NCBI RefSeq assembly: GCF_026343125.1
Contig: NZ_JAPEMB010000001.1
Location: 496,001-560,000, forward strand
DNA: 64,000 bases
Origin: Streptomyces sp. NBC_00094
GTDB lineage: Bacteria; Actinomycetota; Actinomycetes; Streptomycetales; Streptomycetaceae
Direction: 5' to 3'
Shown: piece by piece, positions 28,486 through 37,636 of the stretch
How positions within the stretch are numbered: the stretch's first letter is position 1
Layout of the letters: every line of letters starts with the position of its first letter
Made by a program: the position numbers and the translations under genes
The notes under the pieces: model-generated
What the model was told of the DNA's origin: nothing
The model's database searches: none
Seen by the model: only the letters and a program-made list of their open reading frames with translations

Positions 28486-29994
28486 TTGACCGGCCTGTCT
28501 GCTTTCCCGCTGCCCTTTCGTGTTTCCCGTTCCCTGCCGTTCGCGACACCCCGAACGCTGCGGGAACTCCAGATGATGCAGTGCAGCGCGCACATTCGGG
28601 CGAAGCCCGGGTGGTTCGACAAGATGAACGACGCCGACATCGTCGCCCGGTGGACGCAGGAAGCGGCCGCGCAGGGACTCACCGAAGCGCAGGTGCGATA
28701 CGTCCTGGCCGAACTCGCGCACTACGCCGCGCTGCGGGACGGACGCACGGGCATCGAGGTGTCCGCCGTCGATGGGGTGTGGCAGTCGGACACACTGGTC
28801 GACGACAAGCTCAGGTCCCGACTGCGCGAGGCGGTTCGGGTTCTGGAGCAGGTCCCCGACGCAGAACAGGACTGGCATCCCGGATCCGACGGCCAGGTGC
28901 TGGATCTGGTGCATCCCTCACTGTTCTGCCTGGTGAGAGAGGTGAGCGGCGGGCCCGAGCGGGCTTGGCTGAACCCGACGGAACGCTACGCGAAGTACGA
29001 GTTCTCGGAGAAGTTCCAGTGGCTGCCCACGGACGTCGAGGTCGGTGACGACGGCGACGTCGCCTTCCGTTCGTACGTCAACAACGTCCACCCCGAGGCT
29101 CATCACGAACTGGCCTCCGTCCTGCCCGATCTGTTCGCGCGCATGCGCCCGCTCCTGGAGAACGTGCTCACCGATCTGCGCCATCCGCGGCCCCTGCGGA
29201 TCGAGGCCGATCCTTACGGGTGGTACGACTCGGAGCCGGAGCATCCGGACAAGTCCTCCTACAGTGACGACGGGGCCTACGCGGAAGCCCTCGACGCATG
29301 GGAAGTGGCCCAGGAGGACTGGTGGGACAACCGTCGCCCGGTCATCCCGGACGCCCCGGCCTTCACCCCGCCCGAGCCGCCCGACGCATCCGCCCGAGTC
29401 GACCTGCGCGGCCGCCGCCTCCAGGTCATCGTCAAGCTCGCCACGATTCATCTGACCCCGGAGGATCCCGAGTACCCCGGCGGTTCCTGGCATGTCGAGG
29501 GGATGATGAACGAGCGGATCGTCTCGACCGGCATGTACTACTGGGACAGCGAGAACATCACCGAGAGCCGACTGGGTTTCCGGGCGGCACTCGACGACCC
29601 GGCCTACGAACAGAACGACGACAACGGCCTGCGCGAGGTCTACGGCCTGGAGAACGAAGACGCACTGAACCAGGTGCTGGGATCGGCGTCGACCCCGGCG
29701 GGCCGCTGCCTGGCGTTCCCGAACATCCTGCAACACCGCGTCGACTCATTCAGCCTCTCGGACCCCACCCGCCCGGGACATCGCAAGATTCTCGCGTTCT
29801 TCCTGGTCGACCCCTCGGAAAAGATCGTCTCGACATCCGATGTGCCACCGCAGCAACCGTGGTCCGACACCTCGACCATGACGCTTGAACAGGCCAAGAG
29901 CTACCGCGAACAACTCATGCAGGAACGCAAGTTCTTCGTCGACGAACACAACGAGCAGCTCTACGAACGGGAATTCTCCCTCTGCGAGCACTGA
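28486..29994 (+). CDS. DUF4246 protein, probable 2-oxoglutarate/Fe(II)-type oxygenase
   Basis: 502 residues matching DUF4246, a family best known from fungi. The N-terminal SLPFATPRTLRELQMM and WFDKMNDADIVARW agree with the family, which supports the TTG start at 28486 with GGAGG at 28471. The C-terminal half looks like a double-stranded beta-helix: H336-x-E338 in GSWHVEGMMNE, a second His417 in PNILQHRVDSF and Arg433 in GHRKILAFFLVDP, the arrangement of Fe(II) and 2-oxoglutarate ligands. No substrate is known. It stands alone, flanked by a PL11 lyase and a phytase. Confidence 0.82.
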   Translation: MTGLSAFPLPFRVSRSLPFATPRTLRELQMMQCSAHIRAKPGWFDKMNDADIVARWTQEAAAQGLTEAQVRYVLAELAHYAALRDGRTGIEVSAVDGVWQSDTLVDDKLRSRLREAVRVLEQVPDAEQDWHPGSDGQVLDLVHPSLFCLVREVSGGPERAWLNPTERYAKYEFSEKFQWLPTDVEVGDDGDVAFRSYVNNVHPEAHHELASVLPDLFARMRPLLENVLTDLRHPRPLRIEADPYGWYDSEPEHPDKSSYSDDGAYAEALDAWEVAQEDWWDNRRPVIPDAPAFTPPEPPDASARVDLRGRRLQVIVKLATIHLTPEDPEYPGGSWHVEGMMNERIVSTGMYYWDSENITESRLGFRAALDDPAYEQNDDNGLREVYGLENEDALNQVLGSASTPAGRCLAFPNILQHRVDSFSLSDPTRPGHRKILAFFLVDPSEKIVSTSDVPPQQPWSDTSTMTLEQAKSYREQLMQERKFFVDEHNEQLYEREFSLCEH

Positions 29995-30090
29995 ACCCCC
30001 TCCAGCCCTGTGTCCCGGGATGAAAGGGGTTCAGTCGACGGCCCGTCAGGCGCCTGTCAGTGAGGCGCTGATCCGTGAGGCGCCCGTCCG

Positions 30091-31416
30091 TCAGTCGGTG
30101 TCGCGCGGGTCGAAGGACTCGGTGTCGACGGTCAGCGGCTCGGAGAAGGCGCCGGCCACCGACTCCCACGGGGTGAACTTGAAGTTGGTGCCCTCACGGT
30201 CGCCGTCGGCGGGGGTCGCCTCGCCGTCGTGGGTGATCAGCAGACCCTTCGGGAAGTTCCGGCCGAGGGGGACGTTGACCACGGTGCTGCCGTCGGAGTG
30301 CTGCACCCCGTCGGTGGCCGGGCCGTCGCCGATCGCGAAGGAGCCGAGGTAGGCGTTGCCGCCCTCCCGGTCGTAGGCGGCGAAGGTGTTGTCGCCCTGG
30401 CTGGAGGCGAGGACGTAGCCCGCGCCGTCGCCGGCGTGGTAGACGGTGACGCCTTCGGCGTCCGCGCTCAGGTGCTCACCGCCGAAGCCGGGGTCGTGGG
30501 CGGTGTCGACGACGCATTCCTCCTCCTCGGAGTCGTACGTCCACGGGGTGCCGTACTCACGGACGCGGTCGAGGAGTTCGGGCTCCTCGAACTCGGCGTC
30601 GTCGAGCTCGACGCGCCAGAGGCCCACGGCCTCCTGGGCCGCGTAGAGGACGTGCTCCTCCTGGTCGACGGCCATCCCCTCGACCTGCGGGCGCTCGCCG
30701 GGGTCGGCGCAGGGCCGCCAGGACGTCCCGTCAGGGAGGGGGAAGGAGCTGGGCAGGTCGAGGGTGTCCTCGGTGCGGTAGCCGACCCGGCCGCCGCGGT
30801 CCTCCAGTTCGAGCAGGCGCAGGCTCGTCTCCTCGCGCCGCGAGACGACGACGTAGGCCTCGTCGTCGTCGCTGTACGCGGCGAGACCGTACGTGGTGTG
30901 CTGCTCGTCCACCTCGGACTCGTCGGCGGCGAAGACCGGCGCCACGTCGGCGGCGGTCACGTCGCGCAGGGGCGGGAGGCCGGCGGCGACGGCGGCGGGG
31001 TCGATGGCGTAGGCCCGGACCCGGTCGCGGCCCCGGTCGCTGACGAGGGCCAGGTCGGTCTTCCGGCCGGCCAGTTCGAAGCCGTAGACGATGTCGACGT
31101 TGTTGAAGCGGCCGGGCGCGGCCTCCTCGCCGGGGGCCTGCGGTGCGGCGATGTGCTGGAGCCGCCGTCCGTCGAGGCCGTAGACGTCGAGCCCGGCCTC
31201 CTTCAGCGTGCCGATCACGAGGCTGCGGCCGGGGCGCTGGGGGTCGACCCAGACGGCCGGGTCGTCGGCGTTGGCGTTGCCGCCCGCCTCGTCGTCGTAC
31301 ACGGCGGGCGTCTCCACGCGTGCCGTGACGGAGACCGGGCCCGGCTGGGGGGTGACGGAGGCCGCGGTGACCACCGCGAGGGCGGCGGCCAGAGCGGTCA
31401 GAGCGGAAGCGCTCAC
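30091..31416 (-). CDS. Secreted beta-propeller phytase
   Basis: 441 residues. A short N-terminal signal peptide (ALTALAAALAVVTAASV) is followed by the 3-phytase (BPP) fold. GNANADDPAVWVDP is the classic opening, with IGTLKEAGLDVYGLDGRR, RFNNVDIVYGF and VSDRGRDRVRAY supplying calcium and phosphate ligands. EGMAVDQEEHVLY and DTEGLTI-like HLSADAEGVTVYH follow. It releases phosphate from phytate outside the cell. GAGGAG precedes the GTG. It lies 259 bp after the permease on the same strand, with a hairpin in between. Confidence 0.92.
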   Translation of the reverse strand: MSASALTALAAALAVVTAASVTPQPGPVSVTARVETPAVYDDEAGGNANADDPAVWVDPQRPGRSLVIGTLKEAGLDVYGLDGRRLQHIAAPQAPGEEAAPGRFNNVDIVYGFELAGRKTDLALVSDRGRDRVRAYAIDPAAVAAGLPPLRDVTAADVAPVFAADESEVDEQHTTYGLAAYSDDDEAYVVVSRREETSLRLLELEDRGGRVGYRTEDTLDLPSSFPLPDGTSWRPCADPGERPQVEGMAVDQEEHVLYAAQEAVGLWRVELDDAEFEEPELLDRVREYGTPWTYDSEEEECVVDTAHDPGFGGEHLSADAEGVTVYHAGDGAGYVLASSQGDNTFAAYDREGGNAYLGSFAIGDGPATDGVQHSDGSTVVNVPLGRNFPKGLLITHDGEATPADGDREGTNFKFTPWESVAGAFSEPLTVDTESFDPRDTD

Positions 31417-31505
31417 GATACTCCTCGGTAGCGATTGCGGACGGGCGCGACGCTACGGGCGCCGGGTGGATCGCCGGGTACACCGTCGTGAACACGGGGT
31501 GCACC

Positions 31506-31536
31506 GTGAACCCCCGCCACATGTGCGGGGGTTCAC
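31506..31536 (-). terminator. Strong hairpin between permease and phytase
   Basis: GTGAACCCCCGC (31506-31517) and GCGGGGGTTCAC (31525-31536) form a perfect 12-bp stem with a 7-nt loop, extendable by GCACC/GGGTGC with one bulge. It follows the permease gene on the minus strand. Confidence 0.6.
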
Positions 31537-31622
31537 GGGTGCGACGGGACGGGTGTGCGTGGGGAGTCCGCACACCCGGGGCACTCGGGACGCCGGGACC
31601 CCGCGACCCCGGACCCCGGGGC

Positions 31623-31670
31623 GCCGGGACGCCGGGACGCCGGGACGCCGGGACGCCGGGACGCCGGGAC
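31623..31670. repeat. 8-bp tandem repeat, six copies
   Basis: GCCGGGAC is repeated six times without interruption, ending 5 bp before the permease stop codon. Degenerate copies continue leftward to about 31590. It is a likely slippage hot spot. Confidence 0.85.
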
Positions 31671-31675
31671 GCCCT

Positions 31676-33205
31676 CTAGACGATGCCCTCCGTGATGTCC
31701 GCTTCCTCGCGAGCCGTGCCGTACGCCGTCGGGGTGCCGTACGAGCGGCGGGCGACGTACCACCAGACGCTGGCCAGGACGAGGACGACGGCGAGCGCGA
31801 TCACGGCGTAGTTCATCGTGTCGACGGTCACCGGGGACTTCTGCGGCAGGCAGAACAGCACGGTCACCAGGGCCACCCAGACGACGGCGGTCCAGCCGAT
31901 CGGCTTGCTCCAGCGGCCCAGGCTCCACGGGCCGGGGGTGAACCGGTCCCCGGCGCGCAGGCGGAGGTAGATCGGGATGGCGTACGCGGGGGTGATGCCG
32001 ATGACGTTGATCGCGGTGACGGCGCCGTAGGCGGTGGCGGAGTACAGCGAGGGTACGGCGAGCAGCGCGGCCACGACGACGGCGAGCCAGACGGCCGGGA
32101 CCGGGGTCTGCGTGCGGGTGCTGACCTTCCGCCAGATCGCGCTGCCCGGAAGGGCGTTGTCGCGGCTGAAGGCGAAGACCATGCGGCTCGCCGCGGCGAC
32201 CTCGGCGTTGCCGCAGAAGAGCTGGGCGACGATCACGACGAGCAGGAGGGCGGTGGCGCCGCCGGATCCGAGCGCGTCCAGGAGGATCTGGGCGGGCGGG
32301 ACGCCGGTGGCGCTGTTCTGCGTGGCGGCGTAGTCCTGGATGGCGAAGCTCAGTCCGGCGAGGAGGGCGAAGCCGGCGATCCAGGAGACCCAGATGGCCC
32401 GCACGATGCCCTTGGCGGCGGTGACGGAGGCGTTGGACGTCTCCTCGGAGAGGTGGGCCGACGCGTCGTAGCCGGAGAAGGTGTACTGGGCGAGGAGCAG
32501 GCCGATCGCGGCGACGTAGAACGGGTTGGCCCAGCCGGTGTCGTTGACGAACTCGGTGAACACGAACTCGACGGACTGGTGCCGGTCGGGGACGAACGCG
32601 AGCGCGCCGACGATGACCGCCACGCCGGCCAGGTGCCACCAGACGCTGATCGAGTTCAGGACGCTGACCAGGCGGACGCCGAAGAGGTTGAGGACAGCGT
32701 GCAGCAGCAGGATCGCGAGGAAGATGAGGAAGGTGGACTCCGGGGTGGGGACGAAGCCCCACTGGAGGTTGAGGAAGGCGCCGGTGAAGAGGGCGGCGCC
32801 GTAGTCGATGCCGGCGATGGCGCCGAGAAGGCCGAGGAGGTTCAGCCAGCCGGTGTACCAGCCCCAGCGGCGGCCGCCGAGCCGGTCCGCCATGTAGTAG
32901 AGGGCGCCGGAGGTCGGGTAGGCGCTGGTGACCTCGGCGAGGGCGAGGCCGACGCAGAGCACGAAGAGGCCGACGCCGGCCCAGCCCCAGAGCATGACGG
33001 AGGGGCCGCCGGTGCCCATCCCGAAGCCGTAGAGGGTCATGCAGCCGGAGAGGACGGAGATGACGGAGAAGCTGATGGCGAAGTTGCCGAAGCCTCCCAT
33101 CCGGCGGGCCAGGACCGGCTGGTAGCCGAGCTCTCTGAGGCGCGCCTCCTCGTCCTGGGCGGGTGGTGGCTTGCGTATCGCGTCGCTGGGTGCCGTGCGG
33201 GCCAT
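31676..33205 (-). CDS. APC-superfamily amino-acid permease
   Basis: 509 residues with about 12 transmembrane segments. The N-terminal region MGGFGNFAISFSVISVLSG and SAYPTSGALYYMADRLGG is characteristic of the GABA/choline-like ACT branch of the APC family, with FSGYDASAHLSEETS as helix 6 region. GGAGG precedes the ATG. It is cotranscribed with the helical-repeat protein upstream (70-bp gap). The substrate cannot be deduced. Confidence 0.9.
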   Translation of the reverse strand: MARTAPSDAIRKPPPAQDEEARLRELGYQPVLARRMGGFGNFAISFSVISVLSGCMTLYGFGMGTGGPSVMLWGWAGVGLFVLCVGLALAEVTSAYPTSGALYYMADRLGGRRWGWYTGWLNLLGLLGAIAGIDYGAALFTGAFLNLQWGFVPTPESTFLIFLAILLLHAVLNLFGVRLVSVLNSISVWWHLAGVAVIVGALAFVPDRHQSVEFVFTEFVNDTGWANPFYVAAIGLLLAQYTFSGYDASAHLSEETSNASVTAAKGIVRAIWVSWIAGFALLAGLSFAIQDYAATQNSATGVPPAQILLDALGSGGATALLLVVIVAQLFCGNAEVAAASRMVFAFSRDNALPGSAIWRKVSTRTQTPVPAVWLAVVVAALLAVPSLYSATAYGAVTAINVIGITPAYAIPIYLRLRAGDRFTPGPWSLGRWSKPIGWTAVVWVALVTVLFCLPQKSPVTVDTMNYAVIALAVVLVLASVWWYVARRSYGTPTAYGTAREEADITEGIV

Positions 33206-33275
33206 GGGGTACCTCCGGGGGACGGGCGGTGAGCGGGGGTGGGGGTCGTACGTACGGGGGCGCCGCGCGGGCGCG

Positions 33276-34250
33276 TCAGTCGGTGAGACAGCGGCTGCGG
33301 GCGCGCAGGAAGACCTCTTCGGCGAGGGCCCGGTCGTCCGGATGGCCGGTCCGGTAGGCCCACGGCAGCGTCACGTAGTACGGGCCGAGCGCCGCGAAGA
33401 CCCGGGCCGCGTCGTCGAAGCGGAGGGCTCCGTACAGGGCGTGCGCCAGGTGGTTCAGGTCGAGCAGGGAGGCCTCTTCCGTGGCGCAGAAGAAGAACCA
33501 GGTGTCCAGCGCGCGCTCGGCGTCCCGTACGGCGTCCTCGGCGACCCAGTGGAGGTCGAGGGCGCGCTCGTGGCCGCGCTCGCGCCGGTAGCGCTCGACG
33601 CGCACGTAGAGCGGGAGCGCGTGCAGCGCGGAGCCGACCGGTGCGGAAGAAGCGGCCCACTGGGCGTAGTTGACGGCCTCGGAGAGCGGTCCGGGGCTGC
33701 GGGCGTAGACGAACTGGAGCATGCGGTGGTGGGCTTCGCGGTTGTACGGGTCGCGCTTCTCCGCCTCGGCGAGCAGCCCCCAGGGGCCGGGGGCCAGCAT
33801 GGGGGCCGGCGGGGAGATCCGGTGCTCGGCCATGCGCTGGCGTCCGTCGAGGGCGGCGAGGGCGAGGAGGCCCACCCAGGGCACGGGGTCGGCGGGGGCC
33901 AGTTCGGCGGCCTCACGACAGGCGGTCCAGGCCTCCTGCCAGAGCTCACGCGTGCGGGCGTGGCCGGCACGGTGGGCGCGGACGGCCCGCTCGACGGCGA
34001 CGCGGCTGCGCATCACGCCGGCGGCGATGCTCCCGGGCTGCTCGGTGCGCCAGATGTGAACGACGTCCGTGCCCGCGGCGACGGTGGCGAGGACCTGGGT
34101 GCGCCGCGTCCAGCTGTCCCACCCCGAGGTCTCGTCGAGCAGTCGGGCCATGGCCACCCAGCGGCCGGTGCGCAGGTCCTGGACGGCGGCGCGCAGGGCG
34201 TGGTCGTGTCCGGCGGGGTGGTAGACGGGCCGGAAGCCGTGCGCGGCCAT
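33276..34250 (-). CDS. Helical-repeat (TPR-like) protein of unknown function
   Basis: 324 residues, soluble, rich in amphipathic helices with Ala/Leu/Arg repeats: WTACREAAELAPADPVPWVG and YNREAHHRMLQFVYA look like TPR-type helix pairs. No enzyme motif or signal peptide is seen. It probably forms an operon with the permease. A TATAGT (minus strand, 34346-34351) may be its -10 box. The function is unknown; a regulatory scaffold is possible. Confidence 0.65.
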   Translation of the reverse strand: MAAHGFRPVYHPAGHDHALRAAVQDLRTGRWVAMARLLDETSGWDSWTRRTQVLATVAAGTDVVHIWRTEQPGSIAAGVMRSRVAVERAVRAHRAGHARTRELWQEAWTACREAAELAPADPVPWVGLLALAALDGRQRMAEHRISPPAPMLAPGPWGLLAEAEKRDPYNREAHHRMLQFVYARSPGPLSEAVNYAQWAASSAPVGSALHALPLYVRVERYRRERGHERALDLHWVAEDAVRDAERALDTWFFFCATEEASLLDLNHLAHALYGALRFDDAARVFAALGPYYVTLPWAYRTGHPDDRALAEEVFLRARSRCLTD

Positions 34251-34386
34251 CAGGGGGTGGGGCGTGGTGTGGGTGACATGGTTCCTCGGTGGATGGAGGG
34301 GGTGGTCAGTCCCCCGACGGGCGTCCCTGCCGTTGATCGGCGATCACTATAGAGGGCCCTGGACTCGACCACTCCACGCTCTTCCG

Positions 34387-34430
34387 TGACAGTAACTATT
34401 AAGACAGCGACTGAATTTGACTTACTGTCA
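34387..34430. promoter_or_regulatory. Inverted-repeat operator before the glycerol-type operon
   Basis: TGACAGTAA (34387-34395) and TTACTGTCA (34422-34430) are perfect 9-bp arms separated by 26 bp in an AT-rich island 124 bp before the kinase ATG and 137 bp before the divergent gene. The arms look like two half-sites of a dimeric or looping repressor. Confidence 0.55.
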
Positions 34431-34553
34431 GGTAGGGGGAGGCGACCTGACGGTGTTGATCGCGGACGCTTGACGAGGGGCCCCGACGACGGCACCCTGA
34501 CCCTTTTCGGTGATCGGACGATCACCCTCCGAACCTGCGACAGGAGCACCAGA

Positions 34554-36221
34554 ATGACGGCCGGCCCGGTACTCGCCGTCGACCAGGGCACCTCGGGCAC
34601 CAAGGCGCTCGTCCTGTGTCCCGAGCGGGGGGTGATCGGCAGCGGCACGGCCCCGGTCCGGCCCCGATACCTGCCGGGCGGCCTCGTCGAGGTCGACCCC
34701 CGTGAGCTGTACGACTCCGTCGTCGCGGCCGGGCGGGAGGCGCTGGCCCAGGCGGGCACCCCGGTCGAGGCGGTGGGCCTCGCCAACCAGGGCGAGACCG
34801 TGCTCGCCTGGGACCCCGCCACCGGCGAACCGCTCACGGACGCGCTCGTCTGGCAGGACCGCCGGGCCGCCTCCGTCTGCGACGGACTCGACGAGCACGC
34901 CGAGCTGCTGCGCCGGCTGACGGGCCTGCCGGTGGACCCCTATTTCGCCGCGCCCAAGATGGCCTGGATCCGCCGTCACGCCACCGGCGCCGGAGTCGTC
35001 ACCACGAGCGACTCCTGGCTCGTCCACCGGCTGACGGGCGCCTTCGTCACCGACGCGGCGACCGCCGGCCGTACGGGACTGCTCGATCTCGACTCGGTCG
35101 CCTGGTCGGACACGGCCCTCGACCTGTACGGCCTGGGCGGCGAACGGCTGCCCCGTGTGGTGGACTGCGACACGCCGGTCGGCACCACGACAGTGTTCGG
35201 GCCGCCGCTCCCGCTCACCGGCCTCCTGGTCGACCAGCAGGCGGCGCTGCTCGCGCAGAGCGCGAGCGACCCGGCCGCCGCCAAGTGCACGTACGGCACG
35301 GGCGCCTTCCTCCTCGCGCAGACGGGGCCCGCGCCCCGGCGCTCCACCACCGGCCTGGTGAGCTGCGTCGCCTGGCGGCTCGGCGGGCGCGTGGCGCACT
35401 GCCTGGACGGCCAGGTGTTCACGGTGGCCTCGGCCGTCCGCTGGCTCACCGATCTCGGCGTCCTCTCGGGGGCCGGGGAGATCGACGCGGTCGGCGGGGG
35501 CGTGCCGGACGCCGGCGGGGTCACCTTCGTCCCCGCGCTCGCCGGACTCGCGGCGCCGTGGTGGCGGGGCGACGTGCGGGGCTCGCTCACCGGACTCGGC
35601 CTGGACACCGGCCCCGGCCATCTGGTCCGCGCGCTGTGCGAGGGCATCGCCGCCCAGGTCGTGGAACTCGCCGCGGCGGCGGAGGCGGACCGGGGCGCCC
35701 CCCTCACCTCACTCCGCGCGGACGGGGGCCTGACCCGGTCCGCGTTGCTCATGCAGACCCAGGCCGACCTGCTGCAACTCCCCGTGGAGGTCTCGTCGTT
35801 GCCGGACGCCACGGCCCTCGGCGTGGGCGCGGTGGCCCGCCTGGGGCGGCACCCGGGGCTCTCGCTCCGCGAGGCCGTGCCCGACTGGAAGCCTTCGGCG
35901 GTGTACGAGCCCCGGATCTCGGGCGACGAGGCGGCCGCGCGCCTCGCCCGGTTCCGTACGGAGGTGTCGGCACTGCTCGACCGCGGGGAGGCGTCCGGCG
36001 GCGACACGGGCGGAGCGGGCGCGGGCGGAGCGAGTGGCATGAGCGCGGATGGCGCGGGCGCGGATGGCGCGGGCACGGATGGCGCGGGCACGGGTGGCGC
36101 GGGCACGGGTGGCATGGGCGCGGGTGGCGCGGGCACGGGTGGCATGGGCGCGGGTGGCATGGGCGCGGGTGGCATGGGCGCGGGTGGCATGGGCGCGGGT
36201 GGCGCGGGCGGCCTCGGATGA
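34554..36221 (+). CDS. FGGY-family kinase (glycerol kinase-like) with glycine-rich tail
   Basis: 555 residues. The FGGY fold begins LAVDQGTSGTKALVL (phosphate loop), with NQGETVLAWD and ALVWQDRR as in glycerol kinases, a CTYGTGAFLLAQTG adenosine-side motif and SLRADGGLTRSALLMQTQAD at the C-domain. The usual family length of about 500 is exceeded by a 65-residue Gly/Ala/Met/Thr tail made from 15-bp repeats. CAGGAG precedes the ATG. The stop overlaps the dehydrogenase start (ATGA), so glycerol 3-phosphate or a similar product would go straight to the next enzyme. Confidence 0.88.
   Translation: MTAGPVLAVDQGTSGTKALVLCPERGVIGSGTAPVRPRYLPGGLVEVDPRELYDSVVAAGREALAQAGTPVEAVGLANQGETVLAWDPATGEPLTDALVWQDRRAASVCDGLDEHAELLRRLTGLPVDPYFAAPKMAWIRRHATGAGVVTTSDSWLVHRLTGAFVTDAATAGRTGLLDLDSVAWSDTALDLYGLGGERLPRVVDCDTPVGTTTVFGPPLPLTGLLVDQQAALLAQSASDPAAAKCTYGTGAFLLAQTGPAPRRSTTGLVSCVAWRLGGRVAHCLDGQVFTVASAVRWLTDLGVLSGAGEIDAVGGGVPDAGGVTFVPALAGLAAPWWRGDVRGSLTGLGLDTGPGHLVRALCEGIAAQVVELAAAAEADRGAPLTSLRADGGLTRSALLMQTQADLLQLPVEVSSLPDATALGVGAVARLGRHPGLSLREAVPDWKPSAVYEPRISGDEAAARLARFRTEVSALLDRGEASGGDTGGAGAGGASGMSADGAGADGAGTDGAGTGGAGTGGMGAGGAGTGGMGAGGMGAGGMGAGGMGAGGAGGLG
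36051..36200. repeat. 15-bp tandem repeat, ten copies, in the FGGY kinase tail
   Basis: Units of the form GGCNNGGGCRCGGRT follow one another from 36051. They encode GAGTG, GMGAG and similar pentapeptides and keep the frame. The repeat ends 18 bp before the next gene starts. Confidence 0.9.
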
Positions 36222-37636
36222 GTGTCACGCGTACGGGACCGTTGCCCGTCGGCGAGGAGGCGGAGTACGACGTCGCGGTCGTCGGCGCGGGTGTCGTCGG
36301 CTGTGCCGTCGCCCGGGCCCTGGCCCGCCACCCCCTGCGGGTCGCGCTCGTGGAGGCCGCGAACGACGTCGGCGACGGTACGTCGAAGGCCAACACCGCC
36401 ATCCTGCACACCGGTTTCGACGCCGCGCCCGGCACCCTGGAAGCACGGCTCGTCCGCGACGGGCACCGGCAGCTCGGCGCGTACGCCCGGGAGGCCGGCA
36501 TCCCCGTCGAGCCGCTCGGCGCGCTCCTCGTCGCCTGGGACGAGGAGCAGCGCGCCACGCTCCCCCGCCTCGCGGAGAAGGCGGAGCGCAACGGGCACCG
36601 CACGACCCGACTGCTCACCGCCGACGAACTCCGCTCCCGCGAACCCCACTTGGGGGAGGGCGCGCTCGCCGCGCTGGAGGTGCCGGGCGAGTCGGTGATC
36701 TGCCCGTGGACGACCACCCTCGCGTACGCGACGCAGGCCGTCCGCTCCGGGGTCGACCTGCATCTCGACTGCCGGGTGGAGAAGGTGCGGACGGGTGATC
36801 CGTGGCACCGGCTCGTGACCCGGCGCGGAGTGCTGCGGACCCGCCTCCTCGTCAACGCGTGCGGCCTCCACGCCGACGCCTTCGACGCGCTCCTGGACCG
36901 CCGCGACTTCACCGTGACCCCGCGCAGGGGCCAGCTCCTCGTCTTCGACAAGTTCGCCCGCGACCTGGTCCGACACATCCTGCTCCCCGTCCCGGGGCCG
37001 CTCGGCAAGGGCGTGCTCATCTCGCCCACGGTGTACGGGAACGTCATGCTCGGGCCCACCGCCGAGGACCTCGACGACAAGACCGCCACCGGCACGACGG
37101 CGGAGGGGCTCACGGGCCTGCGCGAGCAGGGCGGTCGGATCCTTCCCACGCTGCTCGACGAGGAGGTCACAGCCGTCTACGCGGGGCTGCGGGCCGCCAC
37201 CGGGCAGGAGGACTACCGGTGCACGGCCCACCCCGGCCTGCGGTACGTGACGGTGGGCGGGATCCGCTCCACCGGGCTCACCGCGTCGCTGGCGATCGCC
37301 GACCACGTGCTCGGGCTCCTCGCCGACTGCGGCCTCGATCCCGGGCCGGAACGTCCGCTCGCCCCGGTCCGCATGCCGAATCTCGGCGAGGCCTTCCCCC
37401 GCCCGTACCGGGACGCCGAACTCATCGCCCGGGACCCCGAGTTCGGCACGATCGCCTGCCACTGCGAGCGGGTGACCCGAGGCGAGATCCGGGCCGCCTT
37501 CGCCTCGGCCATCCCCCCGGCGGGCCCCGACGGGCTGCGCCGGCGCACGCGCGCCCGGGGCGGCCGGTGCCAGGGCCACTTCTGCGGCGCGGAGGTACGG
37601 GCGTTGAGCGAGGAGTACGGGAAGGGGGCCCGGTGA
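36218..37636 (+). CDS. GlpA-like FAD-dependent dehydrogenase with Cys-rich 2Fe-2S-type tail
   Basis: 472 residues. The FAD loop VVGAGVVGCAVARAL and the GTSKANTAILHTGFDA substrate region match the DAO/GlpA family (anaerobic glycerol-3-phosphate dehydrogenase or 2-hydroxyglutarate oxidase type). The last 70 residues add CHCERVTRGEI and GGRCQGHFCG, the four-Cys BFD-like 2Fe-2S domain seen in GlpA. It starts within the kinase stop and ends over the GTG of the next gene. It most likely oxidises glycerol 3-phosphate and passes electrons to the neighbouring flavoprotein. Confidence 0.88.
   Translation: MSVTRTGPLPVGEEAEYDVAVVGAGVVGCAVARALARHPLRVALVEAANDVGDGTSKANTAILHTGFDAAPGTLEARLVRDGHRQLGAYAREAGIPVEPLGALLVAWDEEQRATLPRLAEKAERNGHRTTRLLTADELRSREPHLGEGALAALEVPGESVICPWTTTLAYATQAVRSGVDLHLDCRVEKVRTGDPWHRLVTRRGVLRTRLLVNACGLHADAFDALLDRRDFTVTPRRGQLLVFDKFARDLVRHILLPVPGPLGKGVLISPTVYGNVMLGPTAEDLDDKTATGTTAEGLTGLREQGGRILPTLLDEEVTAVYAGLRAATGQEDYRCTAHPGLRYVTVGGIRSTGLTASLAIADHVLGLLADCGLDPGPERPLAPVRMPNLGEAFPRPYRDAELIARDPEFGTIACHCERVTRGEIRAAFASAIPPAGPDGLRRRTRARGGRCQGHFCGAEVRALSEEYGKGAR

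Noticed and set aside
36049..36798. Alternative-frame protein made of MARARMARAR repeats
   Set aside because: This is a by-product of the 15-bp repeat and of the GlpA-like gene read in another frame; no ribosome site or family.
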